64,000 nucleotides of DNA, from NCBI GenBank assembly GCA_039621445.1, contig CP154954.1, positions 6,707,425-6,771,424 of the forward strand. The letters are read 5' to 3'. Numbering within the stretch: position 1 is the stretch's first letter; each line of letters starts with the position of its first letter. A program made the position numbers and the translations under genes. Source of the stretch: Euglena gracilis (Eukaryota; Euglenida; Euglenophyceae; Euglenales). The notes below the pieces were generated by a model. The model was not told the DNA's origin. It searched no databases and saw nothing but the letters and a program-made list of their open reading frames with translations. Below are positions 1 to 31,938 of the stretch, one piece after another.

Positions 1-374
1 TATTATTATATTATTATTTATTTTTTATTTAGGTTATTAATTTAACTTTTTCGGAAAACTTGTTATTTGGCTGACGTTTGTTGATGGCGGCAGCTGTTGA
101 GTTTACAGCTGGAGTGCAGACGCCTGCAAGCGCTTGCGGTGGTTTCTTCCGGTGTCTCCACCAGCCACCTGACACGCAGACAACTGTTGTTCCAACACCG
201 TGGCCACTCAGGGCAGGTTTCCTCACTCACAGGCTTACTTCAACATAGGGTGAAGATGGGAACAAAGGATTGCACTCGAGGTGCGATGCATGGCACGGCT
301 GAACCACTTCACACACTGGTGGGATTAAGCACCTTCGATGCTGCGCGGCGATGCAGCGCTGCCGGAATCTCCCA

Positions 375-408
<34 letters not shown>
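375..408. repeat. (GT)n microsatellite
   Basis: Seventeen uninterrupted dinucleotide units in non-coding sequence upstream of the recognised GCN1 exons. Confidence 0.9.
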
Positions 409-1740
409 TTCAGCAAGAAAAAACACCCAGAGAAGCATCTGAGATAGTTGTTTTCTGTTTCAGAAAAGCATTGTAACACATTTTTTTGGTAACATGTTTG
501 CGGTCTTTTTTTTTTGTAGCAATAAGAATTGACCATTATACAGCAGGGGGAAACCTTCGAATGAACAATCCTCCGTAATCCTTCATAATTCCCGGATAAT
601 TGTTGATTTAAAAAAATGTCCCAAACCGCACTTCACCAGGCCCCAAAGCTTTAAATTTGTATTTTCGAAATTCTTTTTCGTATTCATCTGCTTTTTTTGA
701 ATTCTCATTGACTGTGTCCATTTGGCTTTTGATCGACTGAGTTTCAACAATTTTGGCAAAATTTGGCAACTGAGTTTCAACAATTTTTTTTCAATGTTTC
801 TGGTGATTTCAGTTCTTTGTTCTTATTTTGCTCACTGCAGTGTAGAGGACAGGTAATCAGAAGTTTGTCCTCTGGGAGATGCTTTGCTGTTGGTGGAGTT
901 TTTTCTTTGTGGGGTGGTTCAGCATTTCCTTCTCCTAAAGGGAGGCAAACTGACGCCTGGGAGAGTGCCAAATACCATTTTTTCAAACGGTTGCCATTTT
1001 TTTCTTTGCTGGGTCCATTTTCAGATGCAGTAAAACTTTTGAAACAAAAAGACAAAGTAATTAAGATATTTTTGTGGTGTATTTTGTGTTGAATTTTACA
1101 AGAATTTGTGCAGAACTTTACAAGAAAACTGAAATGTGTTTTTTTTGAAAAAACCCAAATCAGTTGTCCCATCAATTTGGCACCATTATTTTGGTACTTT
1201 TTGTCTGACTATACATTGCCATGTTTATTACGATGCCCAGCCTGGTACATCCACCCCATGCCAAGGACAAAGTGGAGGTAATGTTGCGGGGTAATTGTGC
1301 CCTGCCAGGCAGAGTGAGTGCAGGATCAAAGGGTATCACCCAAAACCCTATAAGTGAGCTCCTACCCCTTCCTGTTTTCCGTGGTCGCGGATTGCAGGTA
1401 AAAAATTTTCAGTGTGTTCGCTTTGAAATTCAGTTAGATGGCAATCAATCCTGCTTGGAATGAGGTGGTTTTGGTTGATAGAAATTGTCTCCGGTGCATG
1501 TGGGTGACCCTACCCATTATCGCCAGCTGGAGTCCTCACTCTGACTTTGTCTCCACACGAACGACTGTAGAGAGCAAATCAGAGAGAGAGTGTGTGTGTG
1601 TGTGTTGGCCAGCAGCTTACCCGTTGGGATTGAGCAGCTTACCAGGAGTACGTCCATGTTTTTGTGTCGAGAACGAAGGCAGTTCCCCCAGAGGCCTGGG
1701 AGTCCGTGAGACCCTCAGTGGATGCCAACCCCACCCGAAG

Positions 1741-2409
1741 TTAAACGCGAACCCCACTCTGAGATTTGGGCACCGTGCACGGCGTGCTCTCTCCTTGATC
1801 TCTTCCACACTGGGAGTTCCTGATTTTGCAAATCCCAATCATACTCCGCTGTTTGCCAAAGAGGCTTCGGTGACTGAAAGGGTCTTGTCTCCCATCCGGC
1901 GCAGTTGGGCCCACCTCCACAATACGGATGCCTTCCTGATTCTTCTGTGCACGTGTCAAATTGGCTGTGTCAGAGTTGGTTGGTTGGTTGGTTGGTTGGC
2001 TTGAGTCAAGTCGGTGGTGTCCAGAGCGGCTGTATGGCCATCCGCAGGATGGCAATGGAAATGAAATAGTGTAATCATCAGGATCTGGAAAAGAAAACGA
2101 AACAGGCCCAGGATTTTGATGGATGTCTCCTTCAGGTAAGAAAGATAAGAAAAAAATGTTGATTGCCAAAAAATTTGAAATTAAAAAGAAAGTTAGAACA
2201 CGCATAAAAGACCACATCAAGTCTTGTGAGAATCTTGGGTCTTGGGACTTGTGATGTGGGGAAGGGGAAGGTGAAGGAAGGGGATGAGGAAGCTTATAAA
2301 GATGTGCAATTGCAAAAGTTTCTTCACGCTGGAGAGACGTATGTTGTCTCCACTTGGCGATGCTGTCCTCCAGCAAATCGTTCAAGACCAACGGGGGAAT
2401 TTTGACCAT
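1741..2409 (-). mobile_element. Non-LTR retrotransposon N-terminal fragment with 2A-like motif
   Basis: A 222-codon reading frame on the minus strand carries GDIHQNPGP at 2104-2130. This fits the 2A 'ribosome skipping' consensus (D-x-E/H-x-N-P-G-P), and a hydrophobic stretch rich in F, L and I precedes it, as is usual. Such motifs are common at the N-terminus of LINE-type elements, including trypanosomatid L1Tc/ingi, where they separate a leader from the endonuclease-reverse transcriptase. No endonuclease or reverse transcriptase motif follows, so this is a short 5' fragment at best. A 15-bp direct repeat, TTCCTGATTTTGCAA, occurs at 1817-1831 and 2513-2527 and brackets most of it, which could be a target-site duplication. 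The motif is clear; the element identity is inferred. Confidence 0.5.
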
Positions 2410-2797
2410 ACATCAGGAGATGGGGTTTCCAAGCAATGGCATGATTGGGGTGCAAGTGGAAGACATATTGGCGGTGGTGTACATGCTGAAGAGCGACGTG
2501 CAGGTGTGACGCTTCCTGATTTTGCAACCATTGGATATGTGTGTTTTTTGGTGCTGGAGATAAAGGTTTCAGTGTGAACACATATTGGGAAGACCTTAGG
2601 TGTATGAAGCATTCTTGGTTTTCCTCTGGTTATTTGTGTGTGCCTATTGCAATGTTGATATATATCCCCAGGTGTGAAGCAGTGTCCAAAACGAAGGTCG
2701 CGCGTATTGCACTTCCGCTTCATCCTCTATTGGGGTGTCAGCTTTTTTGTGTGGGTTGTGCCGAGCTTTCTATGCAGCTGTGCTGCTTCCCCTTCAG

Positions 2798-22502
<19,705 letters not shown>

Positions 22503-25500
22503 TGCCGGGCCGGCCGGCAGCCCAACAAGTCAACCAAACCCCGGCGACACACGCGCACCGAACTGCACAAATCCTGCGCTTGATAGGAACGCAACGTTGA
22601 ACAGCGGCGGCATCTCCTTGAGGGCCTGGTCCCAATGCTGCTCCGTGGTCTTGAACCTCATTCCCCTGCATGTGTTTTGGTGCAGCAAGGCTGCTCCTTT
22701 GGGCAAGCTTATGTCCCCTACGTCAACATCACAGTGCAAAGAGTCTCACGTGCAGTGCTTGTTGGTTCCGTACGCTGTGTCATCTCTGGTCATAGGTTGT
22801 TTTTTTTCTATTTTTGGAGGGGCTCACAAAAAACCTGAAATTTTTGTGCCCCCAAAAGTTTTGGTGCCTCAGAGGCAAGAAGAACGCTTCGCTATGCCTC
22901 AGCAATTCTGGGTTGACCCCTTTTTGTGCGCAGAAGAAGATACGCAGAATAAAGCCACCATCATCGCTGGTTGATGGGGGGGTGGGCACACATTTATTCT
23001 GGGAAATGGTAACAATCTGGCCGCCTGATTACCAAATATTGTTCAATGAGAAAGCATCCTTGAAGATATGTGTTTCTCCACTTCCAGTGATATGTCATGT
23101 TTAGCAGCCGATGGTAATTCTGTCAGCCAGAATGAAGATGTCTTCCCCGCAGGCAGAAATAAACGTTGCATTAGGGGAGAAGCGTGGACAGAAAGAAAAT
23201 GTCGTAAGGGCAAGGGGAGAAATGCCATTTGCAGAATTTCTCTTTCTCCCTTTTTCTTGAATGATGTTCACCAACTTGCTGTCAATTTGGAACTGGGTTT
23301 TTTTATCTCATGCTTTCAAATTCCTCGGTTATTAATTCTGGATTGTGTTCCAATTGTTTCGATCCCAACCACTATCTTCTGCCATTGAAACTCCAAATTG
23401 TGTGAACCCCCCAATAATAAACTCCTGGTTTTTGAGCACACGAAGTGAGGGTCCGAAGTCGGGGTCCAGGGGGGGGGGGGGCAATTATTCGGGCAAAAGG
23501 TTTGAAGTCAAGAATTGACGCTTTTGGGGGCATTTTGGGTTTTATTGAAAAATGGGTCCTTTTTTGGCAGATTTTGTTCACCAGTTCCTTCCATTTTTGT
23601 GTTTTTTTTTGCAACATTTCTGCTTATTTTTTTCCCCCTTCAACTTCACAGGTTTCGGTGGGGGCTTATTATTTGGGCGGCTGAGTAGGTCCTTGGGGGG
23701 TTGTTATTTGGGGGGTGGTGTTATTTGGGGAGGTTTTGTTCTTCCAGAGGCAAGTACATTTTAAGAAACGTTTCTGCTTTTCAAGCATTGTTTGGATATC
23801 AGTGCAAGCTCTTTGGGTGATGCCGGGTGAGCGGCGGTTGTGCTGCTCTGAGCCTATTTTCCCTGCTCTGTTTGCGCAGGTGCCCCAATGTTTCTGTAAA
23901 TATTTCCCGGGCCCAAAAACGGATTGCCCACGGTTTCCTGCCCCCAATTGTGTCAGAACCAGTTTTATGGAACCCTCTTTTTAAACTTTTTTTAGAGTCT
24001 CCCAGACCTTTTTTTGTCCAGGGAGTCTCCACCCACCCCCCTCTGGGAGGGGCCAAATCACCAGAATCCTCCCGTTCTCTGAACACCTGCTCAAAAGATA
24101 TTGTGTGATATGGCGTGGTGTTGCGTCATACGTTTTAATTTTGGCCGTTCCCAAAAGTGGCATTTCCCACCATCTGGCGGAAGCTACAGGTCCCCAACGT
24201 GGAAGTTTTTTTCCACTGCGCTTTCGGACTTCTTTTTTTGTGTCCTGTGGAAAAGCAGTGTGAGCGACCGTGTGCACTTTTTCAGTTTCCTAACGTTTCC
24301 CCTCTTTCCCCATTTCGGTCTTTTGCGCTCGGACTCAAGCAATCCAAGGTCCTCATTGCGGGAATTTTTGTTGTCGTATGCTGCAGGCTGGGTGGATGGC
24401 CCCGGAACCTACTCTCCACCGAGGAAGGTTGCAGGTCGAAAACCCCCACAGCCACAAACCCACAGACAATTCCACAGACAACAGTGGGTTGGGCGACTGG
24501 AGACGTGGTATCAACTACGTCTGTGCCCCCAATACCCAACCGTTAAAGAAACACCCGTGATCACAAGGCCCCACTCAACACACATGAGAAAGAGCGTCCC
24601 GTTGAATGCAATGGCCCACCGGCACTCCACTCCAAGAACAAGAAGTCTGGGATAGCCCATCGTATTTTCCCCGTCCACCGCAGGGCTGCCAGCCTGCCGT
24701 GGTGTGGGGTGTGGCGCCCACCCGAGAGACTCACCGCATCCGCTGCGCCGACCATCGCTGGGCAGAGCGTATTGGAGACAGTTTCGCCCAACTCCCAATA
24801 CCTTTCATCAAATCGACATTCCCATGGCGACCCTGTGAAATGAAGGATGATTTTCCCGTTGTGCTTTTCGAAGGTTGATGCGATTCGTATTCATAGCAAG
24901 ATGGTTCAATATTGATATTTGTGTCGATGAATCTCTCCTCCCAGCCCCTCAGGACCCAGGACCCGGGAGAAAATGGCCAAAGAAATCAAAATGTTCAGAC
25001 CATGTGCATTGCTTCGCCCTTACCCTGGGACACTGACTTTCTGAGCGCATTTGGTCTTCTCTGCATTAACCACCGGAAAGGAACTCAGCGAACTCACGGC
25101 GGAAAACCATTCTCACCCAGAAGTTCAGAAAGAAGTCGAAACTCGCCATTAGGCATTTCAGTCGGGAGGCCTAAAAACATGGGTTTGGGCTTTTTTTTAA
25201 ATTTTTTTTGACCGTTTTTGACCCAGAAAATGTCCAAAAATATTTTGGACATTTTGGCATGGCATGGCCGAAAGCGGGAGGCCGGGGGCCAAAAAACTCC
25301 CATTTTCGGCTCAAAAACAGGTTTTCCAGCTCGGGATCCGGGTTCCACAAGAGACGTCCCCCGCGCCACACACGTGGCGTCCGTGCCGCTTTGAGTTCAG
25401 CGTGCGACGGGTTCTGTGGAATTCCGCCCAATGCCTCTCTGCTGTGGAATTTGGTTGGTGGGTCTCCTGGGGGAGGTCGGCCAACAGGGTGCCCCTCCCA

Positions 25501-25990
25501 CCCAAAGGGGGGTTTTGCTCCATTTCTGGACGAATTTTTTGGACCCCAAAATTGACCCCTAAAAATGGGTCCCCTCGACCCCCCCCCCCCGAACCCCAAC
25601 TGCCTCCCCCCCCCTCTGACGCTCCTCCAAGAATCCGATGCAGGAATTCTGCGCCGTGTGTGAGCGTCAGCTCCAAGCCAACTCACCCATCCATTCACTT
25701 ACGCAGCTCTCACTGTATTCATGGGCTGATTCAACGGGTTTTCATCCCCCTCTTGTGATTTCCAGGGAGTAGCAGTCATCACGTGCGTTCAAATCTCGTT
25801 TCTGGGCTGCCTCCTGAGACATCCGAGGCCGAAGTTTCCGAACCCCCTTCCCCCGCCTCGTACCTGCTGCAGTTTGGCTTCGCATTTCGTTTTTTCTTTT
25901 ACAACACAACACTGCCGTTTCCCACGGTGCGAGGTGCGATTCCACGGGTTTTCTCAAAAACACGCATGAAAAGGATGTCCTCCGCGTCTC
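22503..25990. other. Intergenic or intronic stretch after GCN1
   Basis: No secure exon. It includes the inverted-repeat element at 23405-23740 and a GC-richer patch at 24690-24790 that is open in one + frame but has no recognisable motif. Other parts are AT-rich unique sequence. I see no polyadenylation signal that I would defend after the GCN1 stop. Confidence 0.4.
23405..23740. repeat. Second copy of the CCCCCCAATAATAA inverted-repeat family
   Basis: Starts AACCCCCCAATAATAAACTCC and ends with three spaced inverse blocks of the form TTATTTGGGGGG. The interior is T-rich and shows no frame. It resembles the element at 14889-15310 in its terminal tracts but not in the middle. Confidence 0.5.
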
Positions 25991-25994
25991 CGGA

Positions 25995-26091
25995 GCGACG
26001 GGATGGCGCCGACGGTGACCTGTTCGGCGCCGGGCTGCGGCAACCGGGTCCACCGCCGCCGCTGCGCCTTCCGCCTCAGAACCGGTCTGTG
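25995..26091 (+). CDS. Possible first exon with CxxPGCGN zinc-knuckle
   Basis: A GC-rich segment begins with ATG at about 26004 and reads MAPTVTCSAPGCGNRVHRRRC, followed by a possible GT donor (GTCTGTG, 26091). The cysteines (C-x4-C-x8-C) and the GCGN core resemble a second segment at 29962-30006 reading CVHGCGNATTNRH. Two similar knuckles in the same orientation suggest exons of one zinc-binding protein. The family is not recognised and the exon is unproven. Confidence 0.3.
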
Positions 26092-26939
26092 ACTCTGCCC
26101 CCGTCCAATACCAAAACAGTTGCCCACAACTGGATCCGCTGTATACAACTGGAAAGCTGTTTTTTGGGGGGGTCCGGGTACCTCCCCCTGTTTGGTCCGG
26201 ACCCCCCCTTGGCAGGTGAGGGGGGGTCTCCACCTCTGATCCAGAAGGGTGAACCTCCCCTGCTAACCCGCACACCCTCCTTATATCGAACCCTGCCCCT
26301 GCCTCAAAATTTTCCTTCCGGCGCCGAAGGTTTTGGGTATTTTGGGCAAAGTTTTGCCCCAAAATTGCCCAACCTGGCCTTTTTGGGCCGGCGCTTTGTG
26401 CCAGGCTGAAAATTGGTCCCCCGCACCGCACCACTCTCCCGGGGCCGGGGGGGGGTGCCCCCTGCCGGACTGGAGGGGGGGTCTGCCCCCCCCCACCTGC
26501 CCATATCTCGAACCCTGGGCGGGGGGCTTTGCTCAAGCCGGAGAGTCCATCTGGGGGAGGACGATGACGGGATGGTTCAGCCTTTTCCCATCACCCCAAT
26601 TTGTTTGGGCACTCTCTGAGCCCAGTCCGAGTTCTGGGACCCTCCAAAACAAAATTAATTGCTCATCGAGCGATTGAGGTTTCCCCAATATAAGTGTTTA
26701 TGACTTCCTAATCGGGTTCTGCTGTTCATGATATGTGGCATGCTTCCAGTGCTTCCAGTTTGTTGGAAGGTTGTCTGGATTCTGCCATTTTCGGCGAACT
26801 TCTTCGCAATAGATATGCAATATCTACATTTGCATAATTTGACATCCAGCTTGTGATGCTCATATGTCCCCGAGGCTTCGTGTGAGGACATTTTCAGGAT
26901 ATAGAGGATGTTCTGTTAACAAAAATGTTTCAGCTACTT

Positions 26940-27130
26940 CAGGGCGGCTGGACAGTAACGGATTATATGCTTTTGTGGGGTGAAAAAATGGGCCAAAAAT
27001 GGGGGGAAATGGGCCGGATTTAGGCTGGCCAGGGCAATTTTGGGATAAAAAAATCGATTTTTTTTTGCATGATTGGCAGTTTTGGTGTGTTATTTTGAAG
27101 TTTACCCGGTTTGACCCCGGGTCAGGCCCA
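26940..27130. repeat. Interspersed repeat shared with 6450-7030
   Basis: Shares GCCAGGGCAATTTTGG, an ATCGATTTT block, TTTGCAT(A/G)ATTGG and GACCCCGGGTCAGG in order with the GCN1 intron at about 6920-7030. The left part also shares GGCGGC-GGACAGTAAC with 6470-6490. This is a dispersed family whose ends I could not fix. Confidence 0.5.
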
Positions 27131-28165
27131 GCTCCAGCCCAGGACCCCTCTTGGGGGGGGGGGGGGGGCGTCAGCCAGGAGTCTTTTTCCAGCCAGCCCA
27201 AATTTTCCAGCCTCTGAGCTGGACCCCCCGGGGGGGGGTTCGTTAAAAATGGACTTCGCTGGTCACTGCACTGTACGTCCTGTGGATGATGCTTGGATAC
27301 ATCTGCACAGGAAATGTCTCCTGTGGGGGATGCCTCTCCTGCCTTCCTGCACCGTCTGTTGCCAACACCCAATGGGTTGCCATGTGTCACCCATCTGTCA
27401 TTTTTTCCTGTGCCGCACAAATCCATTTTCATTCATTTTCATTTTCCTTTTGGTCCCAAGGAGTTTATGATTGAGAGGTGCGGGAATTGATTCCTGGACA
27501 ACCGTATTCCCAACCCTATTTCTATATTAAAAAAAATGCACCAAAAATGAAACCTCCATCAGCTTCCCTGCAGAAATAAAACCCCCACTAAACCACTGAA
27601 CTACTGGATCACTGGGGGGGGGGGCAGTAGTGTATCGCTGCTGTACCTTAACCACCTTGGAGGGCTAAGGTTAGGGTTTGGCCAAATTTAGGAGGTTAGC
27701 CTAAAACCCAGCCCAACAATTGGGCCATTTTAGTACTGATTTAAAGTCAAATTGCCTAAATCCTCATCCCCAAACCCTGCTCTTGACCTTTAACCCTAAC
27801 CCCATTCCTAACCAAAATACCCCCAAACCCAAACAAGCCTTCCATACCACACGTTTGCCATCGCCGGAAGTCAGGACAGAAAGACAGGAGAGTTTGGCCT
27901 CGGGCCCCTCTTCTTTAGGGCATGTGGGCCGGAGCCCCCTGTGTCATTTCCTGAAATCCCGGGTGATGGGTGGTATAGGGCTACCGAACGCACATCTCAT
28001 TTATTACGTGCAACGTTGGTATTGCCGTGCCATCCACTCGTGCGTGTCACAGAGCACAGTGGGTGGCACTGCACCCGGTGCCCGAGCCCTGTCCTTCCGG
28101 CCCTCATCCGCCACCCCCAGGGCTTCGGAAGTACCACTCCACTTACCCAGCTGGGGCGAGAGCGG

Positions 28166-29494
28166 CAGGCATTATTTTTTTAAGGCGAAATTTCTCAATT
28201 TTTTTTAAGACGTTTTTAAAGGTTTTTTAAGGTTTTTTAAGGTTTTTTGAGGATTTTAAAAAAAAATTTAAGGTTTTTTAAGGCATTTTTTTCCTCAGGC
28301 AAGATGTCAGACCCCAAAGATGGCCCGATGGCTTCAGACTCCTCTGTGGCTTCGGAACGCCCAAGGAAGAAGCCTGGGGCGAAGCACGGGGATCAGGGCG
28401 GTCCATGAGGGACAGTCATTGTCAACAGGCAAGCAAATATCTTGAATAGGGTCAGAAATTTGAAGTAATTGCAATGAAAAAAAATGGATGGTTTCGAGTT
28501 TTGAGTTTCGAGGTGACCCACTCTGTATCTCATGCAACAAGGTGTTGAGCAATGTGTATGGTGGCACACTGCATGGGCACGCATTTGGTATTGCTCACAT
28601 GAAAAAGTTTGATTATTTTCTCGGTGTTCATGAGGCTATCTGGTGTGGGTGCACAGGTTGCCGCATTGCGGGTCTGCAAATCCGCGATTGCGGTTCGGAT
28701 ATCCACTGTGTCATTTTGCCACTGTTGTTGCAAACTCTCAATCCTACTTGCGATATTCGAGATTTTGGGTGTGAAAGCTTGCAAATTCAGCAGGAATTTC
28801 TCCACAATGGCAAGATTTCTGCTCCAAACGAGAAATTCCTTCTAACTGCTGCACATAAGTGCGGGGATCAAAACTTTCGCGTGCTTGGGCAAGAAAGTGG
28901 GAAAAATTCGCGGAATCACCGCTCAATTGGGGAACGCGCTGTTTCGCTTCTTGAAATGCTGTGGCAAGTGTGGGAAACTGCTCCAGCGTAGTAAATTGTC
29001 CCAAATTGGGATTTTTTGTTGTTCATGCAACTTTTGCTACAATTGCACTTTTGAGCAATTTGGGTTGACTCCTCTAAGAATGTCTCAAGCAATTCAAATC
29101 AAGAAAGATGTTGTTGCAAGTTTTGCTTTTTCTGGCCGTGTGTCACAGCCTTTGGTGAAGCGAGGCCAACCGAACTATGCCAGAAACCTTGGCAAACAAT
29201 CCGGTTTTCATATTGTTTGTTCACAATCGCATCTGCATTGACTGGCTTTATGCAGGGTTTCAGACATGCTATTATTTGTTTGGTGCAAGAAAATTTTTTC
29301 TCAGGGAGAATTTTTAAGGTTTTTTAAGGTCATCATAGGGAAGAAAAACTTCCCCAGGGTGATTTTTTTAAGGTTTTTTAAGGTTTTTTTTATGGGTTTT
29401 TAAGGCATTTTGGCAAAAAAAAATTTAAGGTTTTTTAACGTTTTTTAAGGTTTTTTAAGGTTTTTTAAGGCGCCTTAAAAAATAATAATGCCTG
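28166..29494. mobile_element. TIR element, 1329 bp, with 8-bp TSD GAGAGCGG and decayed internal ORFs
   Basis: The left end is CAGGCATTATTTTTTTAAGG and the right end TTAAAAAATAATAATGCCTG. Perfect direct repeats GAGAGCGG flank it at 28158-28165 and 29495-29502. Both subterminal regions are arrays of TTTTTTAAGG units. The core has a 167-codon + frame (28488-28991) and two overlapping - frames (28530-28805, 28744-29004); the latter look like one glutamine-rich, coiled-coil-like protein broken by a frameshift. No DDE transposase motif is recognisable. It is the largest element and the best candidate for a former protein-coding family member. Confidence 0.8.
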
Positions 29495-29961
29495 GAGAGC
29501 GGTCCCCGACGCGGGTTTTTTCCCCCACTAACCCCCCCCCTAATAAGTGCGCAGTGCCCTAATTGTGCGCAGTGCCCTAATAAGTGCGCACCCACCATGG
29601 GTCCGAAACTACCTCCCTAAAAAGTGCGCACCCCCCCGCCAACGGAGAAATCACTGTCATTTTACAGTCAATGGGAGAAAGCACAGGGGAGAAGGTTCGG
29701 TTTTGGGGTGGGCAGCGCCATGACCCATCCCTGCACCCCTGACGTCTTTTCAGTGAGAACAAAGCGGCAATTCGTTGCTTTAACTAAACGACTAGTCTTC
29801 TTCAGCTTCTTTGTCGAAGAATCCCCCTCGGTGTCCGACCGGCACATATGGTCTTTGACTGCTGGTTTGGGCCTGGCTGTGTGTGTGGGGATGTCGCTGT
29901 GGTTGTTGATTCCGTTCCCGGTTTGCCGAAGGCCCTGCTTGCAGCATCCCGCTCCCCTTCG

Positions 29962-30006
29962 AGCGCTGTGTGCACGGCTGCGGCAACGCCACAACCAACC
30001 GCCACT
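29962..30006 (+). CDS. Possible exon with second GCGN zinc-knuckle
   Basis: After a possible AG acceptor (TTCGAG) the frame reads RCVHGCGNATTNRH and then meets a stop, so the exon would have to end within the next few bases. The spacing of Cys, Gly-Cys-Gly-Asn and basic residues matches the segment near 26010. Weak on its own; listed because of that match. Confidence 0.25.
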
Positions 30007-30444
30007 GAGACCCCTGCTTCTGGTTGCTGCTCGTCGTTGTTACCATGGGTTATTCATTTCTGTGCCACATATTTGCAGATGAAGCATAGGCTCTCCAATG
30101 GCTTGATGATTTGGCAGTCTCCAAGCATCCACTCCCATTTCTTTTTGAGGCAACGTCATCCAGCATCGGTTCAAATACAAGTTGCTGTGTGGTTTTTATT
30201 TTTAATTGTTCTCTGTTTTTTTAAAAAAAGTACGAATGCTCTTTGGGGGCTGGGGTCAAACTGACAGAAGACCTCAAAGTCTTTTTGGTTTCTGGTCTGA
30301 ATAACAGAAAAATGAAATTTTAATCGAAGGGAAATATACTCGAAGGAATGGCACAACAACGATTCAGGAAACAATATCAACAACCAAGTAATAATGATTA
30401 ATGGTAAAAGGTTGAAGGTTGGGTAAATATTGCTTATGGTAATG

Positions 30445-30862
30445 TACGTATGTATGTATGTATGTATGTATGTATGTATGTATGTATGTATGTATGTATG
30501 TATGTATGTATGTATGTATATGTATGGATGTATGTGTGTATATATAAATATGTATGTATGTATGAATGTGTGTATGTATATATGTATGTGTTGGATGTAC
30601 GTATGTATGTATGTCTGTATGTATTTATGTATGTATGTATGTCTGTATGTATGTGTGTGTATGTATGTATGTATGTATGTATGTATGTATGTATGTATGT
30701 ATGTATGTATGTATGTATGTATGTATGTATGTATGTATGTATGTATGTATGTATGTATGTATGTATGTATGTATGTATGTATGTATGTATGTATGTATGT
30801 ATGTATGTATGTATGTATGTATGTATGTATGTATGTATGTATGTACGTATGTATGTATGTAT
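30445..30862. repeat. (GTAT)n tetranucleotide array
   Basis: About 420 bp of ATGT/GTAT units, pure at both ends and degenerate at 30515-30660. It lies between zinc-knuckle exons. Long Met-Tyr-Val-Cys frames here are repeat artefacts. Confidence 0.9.
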
Positions 30863-31159
30863 ATCAGTCATCGACTAAAGAAAACGCACTCCCATGAACC
30901 ATGAGGCGCGCAATGGGAGCCTCTTCCACCCTTTGCTCGCCTACGACCCCTGGTTCGGTCGCTTTGCGCTGTGCTCCGAGGGTCATGCGAAGCGGGGCAC
31001 TGGCGCGATTTGGCGTAACAGTGGTGGCATATGTTTTACCATCAGAAAGACAGACACATTGCACATACTGCATGTGCACTCGCACAGACACACACAACAC
31101 CTCGTATTCTCATTTTTTTAGTTCCGTTTTGCACGCGAGAGCTGGTCTGAGAACCACCC

Positions 31160-31320
31160 ACCAAGGAGTCCGGATCGTTTGGTGTGCTCTGTGTCACATT
31201 CCGTTCACGGCCGGTGCCCTCTGCCAGACGCAAGAAAAGGAGCGGTGTGTCTTCTGTGGTGCTGCCGCCGCTGCTCCCAACCCGGCCTCTCTGACACCAG
31301 AACCCCTTGGAGAAGCAGTC
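31160..31320 (+). CDS. Zinc-binding exon, CxxC...C...CxxC
   Basis: The frame reads VRIVWCALCHIPF, then a further Cys and a CVFCG pair about 18 residues on, followed by an Ala/Pro-rich tail. Two CxxC pairs with an intermediate Cys are typical of a treble-clef or RING-like zinc site. GC content matches other exons. It lies about 500 bp before the exon at 31834 and probably belongs to the same gene. Boundaries are not fixed. Confidence 0.4.
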
Positions 31321-31833
31321 ATTCAGTGACTCCTGGGAGGAAGGATTTTCATGTGGTTGATATTCAGGGGGACGTCAGATTCCAAATTCCAGCCCAACCC
31401 CTTATCCCGAAGTCGTAGTTCGAGCCATGTGGGTCCCGAGACAGGGACCCCAGTGCACTAGAGGCCCCCCCGGTCAATAGCACCCTGCAACGGAATCATT
31501 GCTTTTCTTTGAAGGATGCCCGTTTGAGCCAAGGCAGCACCAAACCAGGTCGAAGATGGCAGGAAAACTCGGACGAAATGTGCCAAGGATTTGGGTAGAG
31601 TGAAAATATAGGTTTGCATTATTCAACCAATGAGAGGTCTGCAAAAAAAAACCCATAAATTTGGCAAGTGCTTGCGTTCTCACTGAATCTCGACGTCCCC
31701 CCCCACCAAACAAAAACCGAACCAAACAACCCCTGCAGCCCTGGGACAGTGTAATTTGTAAAAAAAAATTCAAAGTCTCTTTCCATAAACTCCGGCATAT
31801 TGGTTCCAGTTTGTTAATGTTGTATCGTTCCAG

Positions 31834-31938
31834 TCGAGGGACCGGCTCCTGCCCAGCTGCTCCGATGTGCGGACCGCCTGAAGTGCGGCAAGCGGTTCTG
31901 TGCGGGCTGCCTGCAGGGGTACTTCGGCGGAAAGGCCG
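31834..31938 (+). CDS. Zinc-finger exon resembling the CDCA7/R1-type CXXC domain
   Basis: After CAG at 31831-31833 the exon reads EGPAPAQLL, then RCADRLKCGKRFCAGCLQGYFGG, and ends at a GTATGG donor (31939), phase 1. The FCxxCLxxYxG core resembles the zf-4CXXC_R1 domain of CDCA7 and some JmjC demethylases, where it binds zinc and helps read DNA or chromatin. A compatible downstream cysteine cluster (CCPCHRFCPVC) is at 33961-33993. The family match is by pattern only. Confidence 0.5.

Larger units (their letters stand above)
1..2797. other. Upstream region without a confident exon
   Basis: No stretch here has the GC-rich exon character or the HEAT-like protein seen further right. It holds a (GT)n run at about 375-408, a second short TG tract near 1590, AT-rich unique sequence, and the 2A-bearing retrotransposon fragment described separately. 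The first recognised GCN1 exon starts at 2798 with a proper AG acceptor, so at least the last part of this region should be a GCN1 intron. The N-terminal two thirds of GCN1 must lie to the left of the window or in exons I could not recognise. Confidence 0.5.

Noticed and set aside
27660-27800. TTAGGG/CCCTAA-like motifs suggesting a telomere or telomeric insertion
   Set aside because: Only isolated non-tandem matches; the stretch instead resembles an interspersed repeat also seen near 55290-55510.
30430-30904. Met-Tyr-Val-Cys and Ile-His-Thr-Tyr frames
   Set aside because: Translation of the GTAT tetranucleotide array.
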